Below, in pieces: positions 10,127-20,289 of a DNA stretch of 34,726 nt (positions are counted from its first letter, which is position 1; each line of letters starts with the position of its first letter). The notes below the pieces were generated by a model. The model saw only the letters and a list, made by a program, of their open reading frames with translations, did not search any database and had not been told where the DNA came from. Both the position numbers and the translations under genes were made by a program. Origin of the DNA: Funneliformis mosseae (Eukaryota > Glomeromycota > Glomeromycetes > Glomerales > Glomeraceae); assembly GCA_910592005.1 (NCBI GenBank), contig CAJVPP010000363.1:1-34726 (forward strand). The letters run 5' to 3'.

Positions 10127-11435
10127 ATGCAAATGCACCATTTAAAACGTCATCTCTTTGGAATTATTATTTTGTCATCCTTTGATTCAGCTTTTGCTGT
10201 CGAATGTGTTCCTAAACCAGACGAAGGCGAATGTTATAATCCTATTCCAGACGTTTTTGATCAAGTAATTAATGCGCTTGTTCCTACACTGATAATTATT
10301 CTTTTGGAGACGAAAATTTAGAAAACTTAACCGAAGAAAAAAAGAAACGAGTTAGAGTTAAACGAATTGTCGATGACTTTCTTTATTTGTTATCCATTTA
10401 CGTTATACCAGGCATAGTACTTTTTAAAAACATGGAGATATATATAATTCCCCTCTGGATTCCAATTCTCTTGGTGGTTATAGCTGGCATTGTTTTCATC
10501 ATAATTTTACGAAGTATAAATAAATGGAATAAATTTAACAAAGAATATAGAATTATTGATGAGAAAGCCCATATACATATCAATAACAATCTTATCTGTG
10601 AAGAAGATAATTGTTGTCAATCTTATGTGAATTTTGTAGTAAACTCCAGTCTCATAGTCCATTTAAGAATGTTTTCGTCTACTTACATGTAGTAACCGGA
10701 GTTTTAGGAGCGATTTATCTGATTTTTTGGTTTTGTCTCACTATTTGTAACTCCATCCGGAGGAATCAGGGCCGGCGCGTGGGACCGGACGATTATCTAC
10801 CCTCAAAAACAGAGTCCAAATTAAGAAAATTCCTTATTCGATTAACTTGCATTTGGACACCGGTAGTCCAAATGTTAAACATGGCACTCTTGTCTGGAAA
10901 TGATTATTATTGGACGAAGTTGATATTAGCAATTAATGTGATTTATCTTTCAAGGATTATATATTATGTTAACGAAAGTGTAAGAGAAATTAAAGGCAAT
11001 TATTTATTCGGTATGTTATATGTTAGTTTTATATTTCTTCCGCTCATAAATGTGTAAACCGACAATTGTATAATCTGTTATTTTTTTTTTTTTAATAAAT
11101 GATTTTAATCATTGTTTTCTCTTATACGTGTTAAACTAAATACACAGTGTACGTTTTAAAATAAGATACTAATAATATATATTATAATAGACACTGGCGA
11201 TGAAAATCAAGTAACTAATGTAAATACAGGAACTAGGAAACGGGGGACCGTTGTGAGTCCTGAGCGAATTATTGGACGAAAATCACGTAGTGGACAGAGA
11301 AACGTCATGACCAAATTTAATCAATGCACAGAAATATATAGTCCTTCGCTTCGCTCAGGACAATTATCTGATTTGATAAATAATGTAACGTTTAAATGTA
11401 TAAAAAGTTTAATCAAATTAAGAAAATCACAATAA
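10127..11435 (+). CDS. Putative signal-peptide, multi-pass membrane protein; one intron; two apparent single-base frameshifts
   Basis: The ATG at 10127 opens a signal-peptide-like N-terminus (KRHLFGIIILSSFDSAFA) followed by a Cys-containing ectodomain start, ECVPKPDEGEC. Several hydrophobic spans follow: YLLSIYVIPGIVLF, IPLWIPILLVVIAGIVFIII, HVVTGVLGAIYLIFWFCLTI, and two weaker ones near LTCIWTPVVQMLNMALL and KLILAINVIYLSRIIYY. The frame moves by one base at about 10302-10305 (TTTT) and again at about 10632-10635 (TTTT). In each case one extra T gives continuous protein text, for example LFGDENLENLTEE at the first. An intron at 11011-11190 joins in phase to a hydrophilic, basic tail ending at TAA 11433-11435. 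Without splicing the protein would end at 11057 with YVSFIFLPLINV. The family is not recognised. It may be a real gene with sequence errors or a recent pseudogene; short cryptic introns are a weaker alternative. Confidence 0.6.
11011..11190 (+). other. Spliceosomal intron of the membrane-protein gene
   Basis: The donor is GTATGT at 11011, the branch site TACTAAT is at about 11167-11173, and the acceptor TAATAG ends at 11190. The donor falls after the first base of a Gly codon (phase 1), and the acceptor leaves two bases that complete an Asp codon. The downstream frame is open for about 80 codons. An AATAAA at 11094-11099 inside the intron could end a shorter, unspliced transcript. Confidence 0.65.
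11094..11099 (+). terminator. Possible intronic polyadenylation signal
   Basis: AATAAA follows a T-rich run, 37 bp after the read-through stop at 11055-11057. Further AATAAA hexamers at 11431-11436 and 11474-11479 suit the spliced form. Confidence 0.35.
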
Positions 11436-11584
11436 AAAATATTATAAGAATTATTTTGCTAAAGATCAGATCCAATAAATAAGGATTGTTATTTCATAAA
11501 AAAAAAAAAAATACAATCCACCTAAATGTTTTTTTTTGTTTTAGGATTGCTTCCTGCTTGATGTTTCTGATTGGCCAGCCACGC

Positions 11585-11886
11585 TCAGCTGATCAGTTTC
11601 GACTGGCTTTCAGAATAACGTCGAATCATTTCATTCTGGAGAGATCCAATCGAAGCATTAATTGAGGTGAAATCGGCCGTAAATCTGCCAAAATTATTAC
11701 GGCAGGCTTCTTCGTTGGCATTGATCATTGTTACAATTTTCTGCGCCTCCGTGGCGTAACTCACATCACGTGAATTGATTTTTTCGATTTCATTGGCGAT
11801 TTTAGTGCCACATGGATCCCTATGAATATAACGAGTAAAAAAACAGCGGGTATGGCCGAAATGGTATGCACCCAAAGAGCTTTATT
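11585..11886 (-). CDS. Small protein of about 100 residues, hydrophobic N-terminus; start codon lost or unclear and one apparent frameshift
   Basis: The minus-strand frame ending at TGA 11585-11587 encodes about 75 residues of convincing protein text (DPCGTKIANEIEKINSRD, AQKIVTMINANEEACRNNF, INASIGSLQNEMIRRYSES) in a GC-richer island. It looks largely helical and amphipathic. Upstream, the neighbouring frame carries KALWVHTISAIPAVF, a short hydrophobic stretch. The two join if the run of seven A (plus strand 11837-11843) had one more base. No ATG lies at the expected start; AAT (11886-11884) sits where a Met would be expected, so the true start may have been lost or may lie in an upstream exon. 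A TATA box lies about 85 bp upstream. The family is not recognised. Confidence 0.5.
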
Positions 11887-11967
11887 GGTAGGTCAACGTT
11901 TGACTCGTCGAATTTTTTAAATAATAACAAGTTAGAGACCGCTATCTTTTCACAATTGGAAACAAAC

Positions 11968-11975
11968 CTTTTATA
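11968..11975 (-). promoter_or_regulatory. TATA box for the minus-strand small gene
   Basis: On the minus strand TATAAAAG lies about 85 bp upstream of the inferred start of the 11585-11886 gene. It is followed by a pyrimidine-containing leader without stable structure that I can see. Confidence 0.4.
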
Positions 11976-12589
11976 CTTATTCCTACCGCGCGGGAAATTT
12001 AACCGGATCATACAAGATTGCGTTATTTTTATCTAAAGAGAAAATTCGATTAACGTTTTTCATTAAAAAATCTACCAGTAATCTGCCTTCTTCATTTATT
12101 TATTGCGATCTCACACAATGTCGCCAGAACCGTGCTTTTTGCACCTTAACCCTAAAAGGTTTAATGGGCGATCAGACTACATATGTAATTTTGTGTGAAC
12201 TAACGCAGACGGGATATTAAAAATCTCCGATGATTCTACCGCTCAATGCACTTCATCCTCAATTACAGTTTTATGAGACGTAAAAAATCGGTACAATAGA
12301 TAAGCAACTTTATTCGCCCATTTTAACCGTTTCAGGGAAAGAACTATACGCGTAACTTTTTGGCTGTGATACGCTAAAACATATGCCAGAACTGCGAGTG
12401 CGACTCAAGTTCCGCGGTCACATTTCCGTGAAATTTATTCACAAATTTTTATTAATACATCAGGTTGCAAGGATTATATGAAATAAAAACAAATAACACA
12501 TCTACTTCGAGATGTAGAAGGATCTTCAAGACGCAAATTTTGTAGCTAAAGAATAAAGTTAAATAAATATTTATTCATTAATCAATAAA
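11976..12589. other. GC-richer intergenic stretch, no gene supported
   Basis: Composition matches the gene island, but no frame of convincing length was found on either strand. On the minus strand at about 12060-12020 there is an intron-like pair (GTAGAT donor, CTCTTTAG acceptor), which could belong to an upstream untranslated exon of the 11585-11886 gene. The evidence is too thin to call. Confidence 0.4.
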
Positions 12590-12814
12590 CTAAAGTATAA
12601 TATTCCAATGTGTTTCAACTGGAGTAGCCAAAGCTATTGTTTTGCCATACAATAATTCTTGCTCATTTCGTAATAGACCAGTAAAATAAGTTGATAAATG
12701 AAAATAACTAACAATTTTAACAGCACTTGCTGAAGTTTGCTGATAAATATTTGATTCTTTGAAGATAACCCCATAACTAAATTCATTTGGTGAGACATTG
12801 GGGTGTTCCATCAA
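12590..12814 (-). pseudogene. hAT transposase fragment
   Basis: A 74-codon minus-strand frame begins MMEHPNVSPNEF and contains IVSYFHLSTYFTGLLRNEQ followed by ATPVETHWN. This resembles the segment of hAT transposases that precedes the T-R-W-N/S motif inside the RNase H-like domain; here the usual Arg is His. Only this piece remains. No BED finger, catalytic Asp or dimerisation region is found in frame nearby. It ends at a stop right after HWNIIL. Identification is by motif recall. Confidence 0.55.
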
Positions 12815-13084
12815 CTATGTAAATCAAAACATTGTTAAGGCCGGACCAAGTAAAAAGTACGTTTAACACAATCCCCCCTCCTCCCCCTAGGTCATGTAGT
12901 AGTTTTTGAATAACATAAATATTATCATGTGATTTTTTACATTATTATACTATAAAAGGAAATTTATCATTTAAATATGAAGTATTACATCAATTTTTAG
13001 AGGCTGTGCTATTATATAACTTACGTAACAATAATTATGAACAATATGAGTCGAAATTTTCTCACTCCTTTCATTATTTACAAA

Positions 13085-13193
13085 GGAAAGTTGGAAAATC
13101 CAGCAATTTACTGTATATACATTAAAATGAATTCACATATACACAGGAAAGTTGAAAAATTCAGCAATTTACCATATATACATTCACATATAC
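13085..13193. repeat. Tandem duplication, period 61 bp
   Basis: The unit starting GGAAAGTTGGAAAATCCAGC at 13085 recurs at 13146 as GGAAAGTTGAAAAATTCAGC. The copies stay alignable through ACATATACA-type text, though the second is shortened by about 11 bp after ACATT. Most substitutions between them are transitions. Confidence 0.7.
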
Positions 13194-13280
13194 CAAATGT
13201 ACCATACACAAAATGAATGAATTTTATCACAATTTGATTTTTTTGAGTTTTAATAATTTTCAATATGCCACATTTTTTTA

Positions 13281-16200
13281 TTAGTATTGATGAAGATCAA
13301 AAAATATTATCAGTAAAAAGTTATTAAAGTTGATTTAAATACAAATACTTTTAAAGAAGTGTATAATGCAATTACAAAAAATCTATTTTTTATGCGAAAT
13401 ATTCATGAAAAAATTGATAATAAATGGGTTTATGTTGAAAATGGATTATATAACAAACTTTTTTTAATGTTAAAGTTGGAGTTAAAATATATAAGATTTA
13501 TTATTCAAATGCTGATGATACTGGTGAAAGTAGCTTGAAAAATCAAATAAATTAACAAGACTCAATAAATATTTTTAATATCATGATAGAAAAAGCCTAT
13601 CAATCTTATTTTCCTATGTTAAAAAGGAAGGATACTTAATATGATCTATTATATAATAATGTTATTGTATTGTTAAAAAAACAGAAAAGTAGCTAAAAAA
13701 GCATAGAATCAGAATCATTTGCTAATAAGTTTGTAAAAAAGCTAGTTTTTCTTCTTTGGTATATTGATTCACATAGAAATAAACTTATTGCTTAATCATT
13801 AGGATTACCAGATATATTCAATAAATTAAAATAATATTAATGTAATAAATGCTATAATAAATTCTATTTTACTAGACATCACAAAAAAGAGTAACTTTCA
13901 CATAAAAAGCTTGAACACTTGGTGAAATCATTAGAACTATCAATAAAACAACCTTAGACAAGTATAAATAAATGAGTAAATTTTATTATGCAAATTCTTT
14001 TATTAATTAAAATATTAAAAATATATCAATTATTTATGTGAAGTTAATTAGAAGATTAATGTAATAAATAATAATAATTTTTCAATATGTAATTCTAGTT
14101 GTGATTTAAAATATATAAAATTGAAGTATTAGATAGCATTAATTCAAAATATCAAGAACTTTCTGATTTTTTACATAAAAAATACTATTATAAATTTTTT
14201 GATTTTAAGAAGTATACACCTCATAATATAATAAAAAAATATAATTACATCAAAAATTTGTAATTTAATATTTCTATTTCAATCTATTGATATTATCAGA
14301 ATAATTATCTTAATATTATTAACTACATTTAAAAGGTTTTATTAAGGAGTGATCACTGATCAGAAAAAGAAAATGCTTGTATGATAGAAGTGATTAATGA
14401 AGATTTACCATAATATTATATATGCTAAATATGTAGAAATACTCTTAAAAAGTAATTTTTCTATAATTAAATTTTCATAATAAACAAATAAAACTAATAT
14501 AATTTTTTTAAGTATTCTCTTTTTAAAAAAATTACTTCAGCTATATTTTGAATTTTATATTTTGATTTGACTAGTGATGCTTCTATAACAAATAATATAA
14601 TTAGTAAAGAAATTAAAGAATAACTATAAATGATAATATAATTTGAAGATCTATTAATTATTATTAATTTGCATATTAATAATAGATTCAAGAGAAAAGG
14701 TTTGACATTTTTTGGAATGAAATGAAAACATATTTTAATGAAGTAAATACTTTTAATTTTATATAATATATTTTTATTTGAATAAATAAATAACTAACTA
14801 TTTTTATTATTTACTTAAAAAATATATTTGCAGTTAATAATAGATGGTAACAAGAAATTTTGTATATACCAATCACAATTTTAATTTGTGATTTTATTAT
14901 ATATCAATTAGAAGTCAAATATAATATATCTTTACTATCCAATATCAATATTTCATATAATAAATAGATTTATCTTCAATTTTAGCCTACTAATCCTACT
15001 ACTAGTAAAGTAATATATTATACTAAATAGTTTAATATTAAATATTAAGTTCAATTATGTAAAGATTATTTAGATATATATTACTAAGCTTATCTTTTCT
15101 ATTATCTACGTAAATTTGCTATTCTTTATCATAATTATGTTTATTTTATTACAGCTGATAATAAATATAAAATTCTAATTGAAAAAAGTATAGTTATATC
15201 AACTGGTATATGTAATAAGAAAAATTTAGTTAGTGTAAATTTAACATTAGTAATAAGCGATTATGACTTTACAAAATTATCATTTACTTTTTCAGTTATT
15301 TTTTTTATTAATATTTCAGCAACTATTAAAAATTCTTTTTATTATAGCAATGTTTTGTTTCATATAAAGATACTATTTTTTAACTTAGTATTAGATATAC
15401 AATTAAATTTTAATATGATTAAAATGCATTATATTTTTATTATTCTACCTATACTTTGTCTTTATACTGATAATGGTCTTAATCTCTAAACTACATTTAG
15501 TTTATTCAAATTTCTCTTATTTGTCTATTTTTTCATGATGAATTTTGATTTACTTATTGTATTATATATCATATTATATTATAGTTGGATCAATCTTGCA
15601 GAACAAATTATGTCTATTATAATTTAAACTTCAAGGAGTTGCAATTATGAAGAATATGATGAGTACAAAGTTAAAAAATATATTTAAAAGGCTGATATAT
15701 TAGAGAAAATTTGTGCAGCTGCAAATAAAAATATCGAGATAAAAAATGGATTATATGATTATATCTTTAATGTTCAATAGTTATTACATTTATGAACTAA
15801 AAGATTAGTATTATATAAAAATACATTTTAGTATTATGATACTACAAATAATCACAATATTAATGATTTTTTTAAAGTATTTATTTAGTTTTAAATATTA
15901 ATTTAGATTTTATATATTTTAATATTAATACTTAAAATATTTAAACAGATTATTCTTAAAATTGATAAATCATTAAGAATTACTAAAACAACTACAGAAA
16001 TATTATCAAAAAAGAAAGTTTTTTAAGAATTTCTTAAAACACATGTAGAATTTATCATTATTCATTTCAAGTAAATTTAAACTTTTCTTTTAATAATTTA
16101 TTATTTACAAAATAAATTTATAACAATTAAGTTTATTTTATAGATTAAGAAATGCAATAATATTAATTATAATATTTGTAAATCAGTTTGACTTTCTTCT

Positions 16201-16850
16201 TATGTTTTTGAAAATATAGATTTTTTATCAGATCCTATTCTATTAAAATATAAGTATAGTATATTTAATTAATATATTTTACTTTAATCTATTTATATTA
16301 ACATAATTATTTATTTATATATAAAACTTTAGCTAACATTAATTGTTATAAAGAATTTAAAAACAAATATTATACTAAAACAACAAAATAATTTCGTCTT
16401 ATTTTAATAGTATCTATGAAAAATGCAGAAAAAATATTATTAGCTATTTTAATAAATACTAAAGTTTATGACATAATTCAATACTTTTAATGTAAAAAAT
16501 TTTAGTGTCTTTATAGTAAAAAGGTATTAATAACTATGCAAAAGACTGAATTTTAACATATTATTAGTGATTAGAACTATAGTTATAGATCATCTTTGGT
16601 ATTTAAGAATTATACATTATATAATATTTTATATATATATATAAAATCACATGTGAAATACTAATAAAATTAGCTTATTATTTATCACAAAAAAACTATA
16701 TATCTGTATATTATTAATGCAGATATGATTAACAGTTAGTAGATATTCTAATGTATATGATATTAAATTATAAATTTGTATTTCCATTATATAATATTTG
16801 TCAAGTTGTGAGAAAAAATTTTTTTAGTAAAGTTAAAATTAAAACTAATA
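13281..16850 (+). pseudogene. Long relic of a putative transposon ORF (LYTDGG / LQGVAIM-type family)
   Basis: Coding-like plus-strand text runs for 3.5 kb, broken by many stops and frame changes. Recognisable patches in order are: HEKIDNKWVYVENGLYNKLF (about 13405-13465); FLLWYIDSHRNKL (about 13749-13787); IDLIVIF-type hydrophobic text; CLYTDNG with Asp at 15469-15471; WINLAEQIMSI (about 15585-15620); LQGVAIM (15629-15649); ILEKICAAANKN; ITKTTTEILSKKKVF; and a C-K-K-x(3)-C-L-Y-S-K-K-V zinc-like patch near 16490-16530. I recall a multicopy AM-fungal (and metazoan) family with these motifs in this order, LYTDGGPDH being the best conserved. It is probably a DDE-type transposase; this identification is from memory. 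All open frames are short, so it is dead. Confidence 0.5.
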
Positions 16851-16921
16851 CTTTAAAAAGAAAAAATAATAATAATTGATATAAATAGTTTATTAGCGAT
16901 ATTTATAATATAGGAATATTT

Positions 16922-17056
16922 CTAGGAAAATCAGGTTCTGAGAAATTTTTGACTAAAATTAAGAGCTTAATACATTTTAATTTAATAATATCAAAAACTA
17001 AAATGCAATAAAAATCTCAATTTTACTAAAAAATTCCTAGAACCTGATTTTTCTAG
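16922..17056. mobile_element. MITE with about 45-bp imperfect TIRs
   Basis: The left end CTAGGAAAATCAGGTTCT continues into GAGAAATTTTTGACTAAAATT. It is mirrored by the right end, whose reverse complement reads CTAGAAAAATCAGGTTCT and then AGGAATTTTTTAGTAAAATT. The elements abut short TA-rich flanks, which fits a Tc1/mariner-like TA target but does not prove it. No ORF is present. Confidence 0.65.
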
Positions 17057-17084
17057 CAATCAACCTTTATAGTTCTTTAATATA

Positions 17085-17243
17085 TAGGACCTTTGCAATA
17101 GAAAAGGGGGAAACAGCTAAAAAAAATAAAAATTGAGTTAATGTTAAATCTGAACATATTTTGATTTAAAAATCATATTTGGTATATAAAAGTAAAATTG
17201 ATTTTTTCCGGCAGTTTCTTCCTTTTCTATTGCAAAGGTCCTA
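17085..17243. mobile_element. MITE with perfect inverted termini and TA target site
   Basis: TAGGACCTTTGCAATAGAAA plus AGG at the left is repeated exactly in inverse orientation at the right (26 identical bases when the flanking ATA is included). The match then continues imperfectly (GGGAAAC versus AAGAAAC). TA dinucleotides flank both ends (17083-17084 and 17244-17245). The core has no ORF. The perfect termini make this one of the younger elements in the window. Confidence 0.75.
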
Positions 17244-17639
17244 TATTATAAAAATATAAATAAAAATACAGATTGTTCAGGTTGTTAGCTAAAGTTAAGA
17301 ATAATTCGACTAAAATTAAATTTTGTTCAACTATTTGATATTATTCAATCTCTTCTCCAACCTTTAGATCATAATCTATATATTTATATTAAATGTACTA
17401 TTTACTTAGTCTGATTTTATTAAGAACTAAATAATTTTAATTTCATTAAATGACTAAATATTTTAATTTTATTTAATATTATTATTGAAAATATATAACT
17501 AATTCCTTAAATATAAAAGGGTTACAAAGTAATGAAAATATAAAAGTAGTAATTTAACTATGAAAAAGTTACAGAATAATGAAAATAAATAGATGGTAAT
17601 ATAATTACAAAAAATTTTAAAGTATTAAAAACAGTAAGA

Positions 17640-17707
17640 AGATAATATTATACTTATAAATAGGTAATATTATATTTATAAGTAGATAATATTATACATT
17701 AAATAGA
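17640..17707 (+). repeat. Minisatellite, three units of about 22 bp
   Basis: GATAATATTATACTTATAAA (and TAGG), TAATATTATATTTATAAGTA, and GATAATATTATACATTAAAT (and AG) follow each other directly. Confidence 0.6.
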
Positions 17708-19060
17708 ATATAATAAGTAATACTTTTAAAAGTATATTATTTACTATCATTCTATTATAATAAATAAATTTTATTTTAATAAAAAATTTTTTATCAATAA
17801 AATCAATATTAAGTTTATTAAACAAAATTTAGAGATTTTACAAGTGATTATATAATTTTTTATAATTTATCTACTATATATAAATTTTTCATAAAATATA
17901 AATAATAAATCATAAAGTTTATACCTAATGCAGATTATAAGATTTAATAAGAATTGAAAATTATTATTATATATTTCTACTATAATAATATTTAAATACT
18001 ATTATAAATTTTAAAAAATATGATTAATTATTATAGATTTAAATTAATTAATATATTATATAAGTATCAGTTTATCAGATTTTAAAAAATTTGTTATTAT
18101 TTATCAATAGATTATATATATAGATCATATAAAATTAATAATTATAATTTGATTTGTTAATTATAATTATTTTAATTATTATATAATTTAAATATTTTTA
18201 ATAAAAATATTTTAACAATTTTTTTTAAAAAAATTGACTTTTCTTTAAAAGAAATTTACAAATCATTTTTTTTAATAAAAAGAACTTTTCAATTTTAAAA
18301 AAAATCTAAAAAATTATTATTTTTCATTAAAAAAACTTATTATCTTTAAAAAATATCTAAAAATCATTTTTTTTAATCATATTAAATCAAAATCTAAATT
18401 AAATATGATTTTAATTTATTAGAATCAAATTAAGTTTGAATCAATTTAAAATTTTTGCAGAATATTAACACATAATTATATTATCAAAATTTTATTATAT
18501 TAGTGTTCATATATAATTATTTATATTATTTTTGATAATAATGAAATTTAGATAAATTTGTGTAAATTAAAAATAAATCTTGAAAGTAGCCAAATTCTAT
18601 ATACATTATGTTTATAAATATTAAAGAAAAAATATACTTCAAAATTATCATAATATATTTACTTGCTAATTAAATAATTTATGCAGATTTAAAATAGTAA
18701 GAACTTTAGAATCAAGCATATAACTTTTTTATAGTAAAATGCTTTTTAGTAAAGAGATATTATATTTAATATTTAAATTTCAAATCTTACAAAGCGTATA
18801 AAAGTATATAATCCTTTATTTTAGATTTCATAGATAGTATTACTGATATTTAATAATAGACTAAATATAATAAAATCCGAAAACTTTGACTAAAAACTAA
18901 CAATTATATTAGATATACTTAATATCTTATGAGTATTCGGTAATAGAACTTTGAAGTAATGCAATAATTATATTATTTTTTGTAATCAATACCTTCAGAA
19001 TTAGCATCATTGATTTAGAAGATAAAAATTGGTTCTTTTTACGATATAGCTTCATGTAAC
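17708..19060. other. AT-rich desert
   Basis: No gene-like frame. Around 18220-18370 there is an irregular alternation of T-runs and A-runs (TTTTTTAAAAAAAATCTAAAA type). It may be an old tandem array, but the period is not constant. Confidence 0.5.
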
Positions 19061-19223
19061 GCCGCTACAATATAAAAGTTTGTTTAACGTCATCCTCACC
19101 CGTTTTAATACCTATTGTAAAAATCTACATTTGACAAATTTAGTTGCCTTGTACAAAAAAATTTCTTCTTTTCATTTTGATTAATTTAGTCATTATACAT
19201 CCATTTTAATAATTTATTTATAA

Positions 19224-19640
19224 TGAAATTGATTTTGTTAAATGATAATGGAACTTTTGCAGACCTGTTTAAAAGAAGTATTGAATAGTACTAATTTACC
19301 AGACATGAATATTACAATGGAATTTCAGTGTATTAATTCTTCTAGTTTGCATGTTATACCTAAGGTATTGATGAAGATTTGACTGTCAACCATTAAAAAT
19401 TTACCATGTTCGATTTGTATGTTCAGATAATCGATATAATAGAAAATAGTAAAAATTTCATACGTGGAAATACCAACATTTTTAACAAACTATACAACCA
19501 TTTACTTGATGTAACTTGAAGTAGAGACCTGAGTTGGTCCAATGTTGGTAAATTATTTATAAACAAACCTCCTGTGGTATATTGACCCACATCATGCAAA
19601 ACTTGTGTAATATATCCTCAAATCATAAAAAAGAAGAACT
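19224..19640 (+). pseudogene. Fragment sharing the LLWYID motif with the 13.28-16.85 kb relic
   Basis: A plus-strand ATG at 19224 opens 21 codons (KLILLNDNGTFADLFKRSIE) ending at TAG. Further text follows in other frames: MNITMEFQCINSSSLHVIPK and then NLLWYIDPHHAKL (about 19566-19607) ending at a stop. LLWYIDPHHAKL matches LLWYIDSHRNKL of the long relic at 9 of 12 residues, so both likely come from one transposon family. A TACTAAT followed by TTACCAG at about 19290-19303 resembles a branch site and acceptor, so part of the frame change could be an intron. Less AT-rich than its upstream flank. Confidence 0.45.
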
Positions 19641-20067
19641 TAAACGATAAATCATATTAATTCAGTAAGAATTCGATATCTCAACCATGAGCGGTGTCAT
19701 AAACATGCTCGTTCATTACCTGCATGCAATGGGACAGATAAGACATATTGAAACTGAACTTTATATGCCGGCAGAAGCTAAATGTGGGATAATCACGTTT
19801 TTGATTTGTGCTGATCGATGAACATTGTAATTATCACGTGATGATCTCTGAGCGTCAGGACATTTCATTTTTTAATACAAAGTATGGGATTTTCGATTGC
19901 AAATTGACTTAATTAACTAATATTGAATAACAGTAAATCAAAAAAAGATACGAACAAACAAATTATAAAAGTTAATAAAGTCTATTAGTTATAATTTGTC
20001 AAAAGACAACACATGTTAATGTTGTAACGTATTATAATTTTGATTGTCTAACCACCATGTACACCCC

Positions 20068-20274
20068 TCACTTATTTTTCCAGAGAAAAACACTTTTTTT
20101 TTTAACTTTATTTTGTGATTTGTAATTTATGCTTTCCAAATAATCGGTGTCACCATACTTTAATTGATTGAAATCATCCAAAGTTAGATAACAAGAGGGA
20201 GGCTCAAAGAAAGTTTTGCAACAAATTTGTTTTATGTGATATAAAAGATTCGGGGGTTGCAAAGTCGAGATCAT
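20068..20274 (-). CDS. Small ORF, 68 residues, unknown
   Basis: The minus-strand ATG at 20274-20272 is preceded directly by in-frame TGA TAA, so this start is the most upstream possible. The sequence has mixed, non-A/T-biased residues (QICCKTFFEPPSCYLTLDDF, QLKYGDTDYLESINYKS) and a basic C-terminus (KVKKKSVFLWKNK) before TGA. It lies in moderately GC-richer DNA. No TATA box, intron or known motif was seen. It could be a small gene, a last exon whose acceptor I did not find, or chance. Confidence 0.35.
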   Translation of the reverse strand: MISTLQPPNLLYHIKQICCKTFFEPPSCYLTLDDFNQLKYGDTDYLESINYKSQNKVKKKSVFLWKNK

Positions 20275-20289
20275 TCTTTATCATGTGCG

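Noticed and set aside
10127..11057. Programmed ribosomal frameshifting in the membrane-protein gene
   Set aside because: No slippery heptamer with downstream structure was seen at either break; a missing T in TTTT explains both more simply.
12835..12900. GGCCGGACCAAGTAAAAAGT and a C/T-rich run as a transposon end
   Set aside because: No inverted partner was found nearby, so a boundary cannot be supported.
14494..14691. Minus-strand 65-codon ORF
   Set aside because: Hydrophobic A/T-codon text opposite the plus-strand transposon relic.
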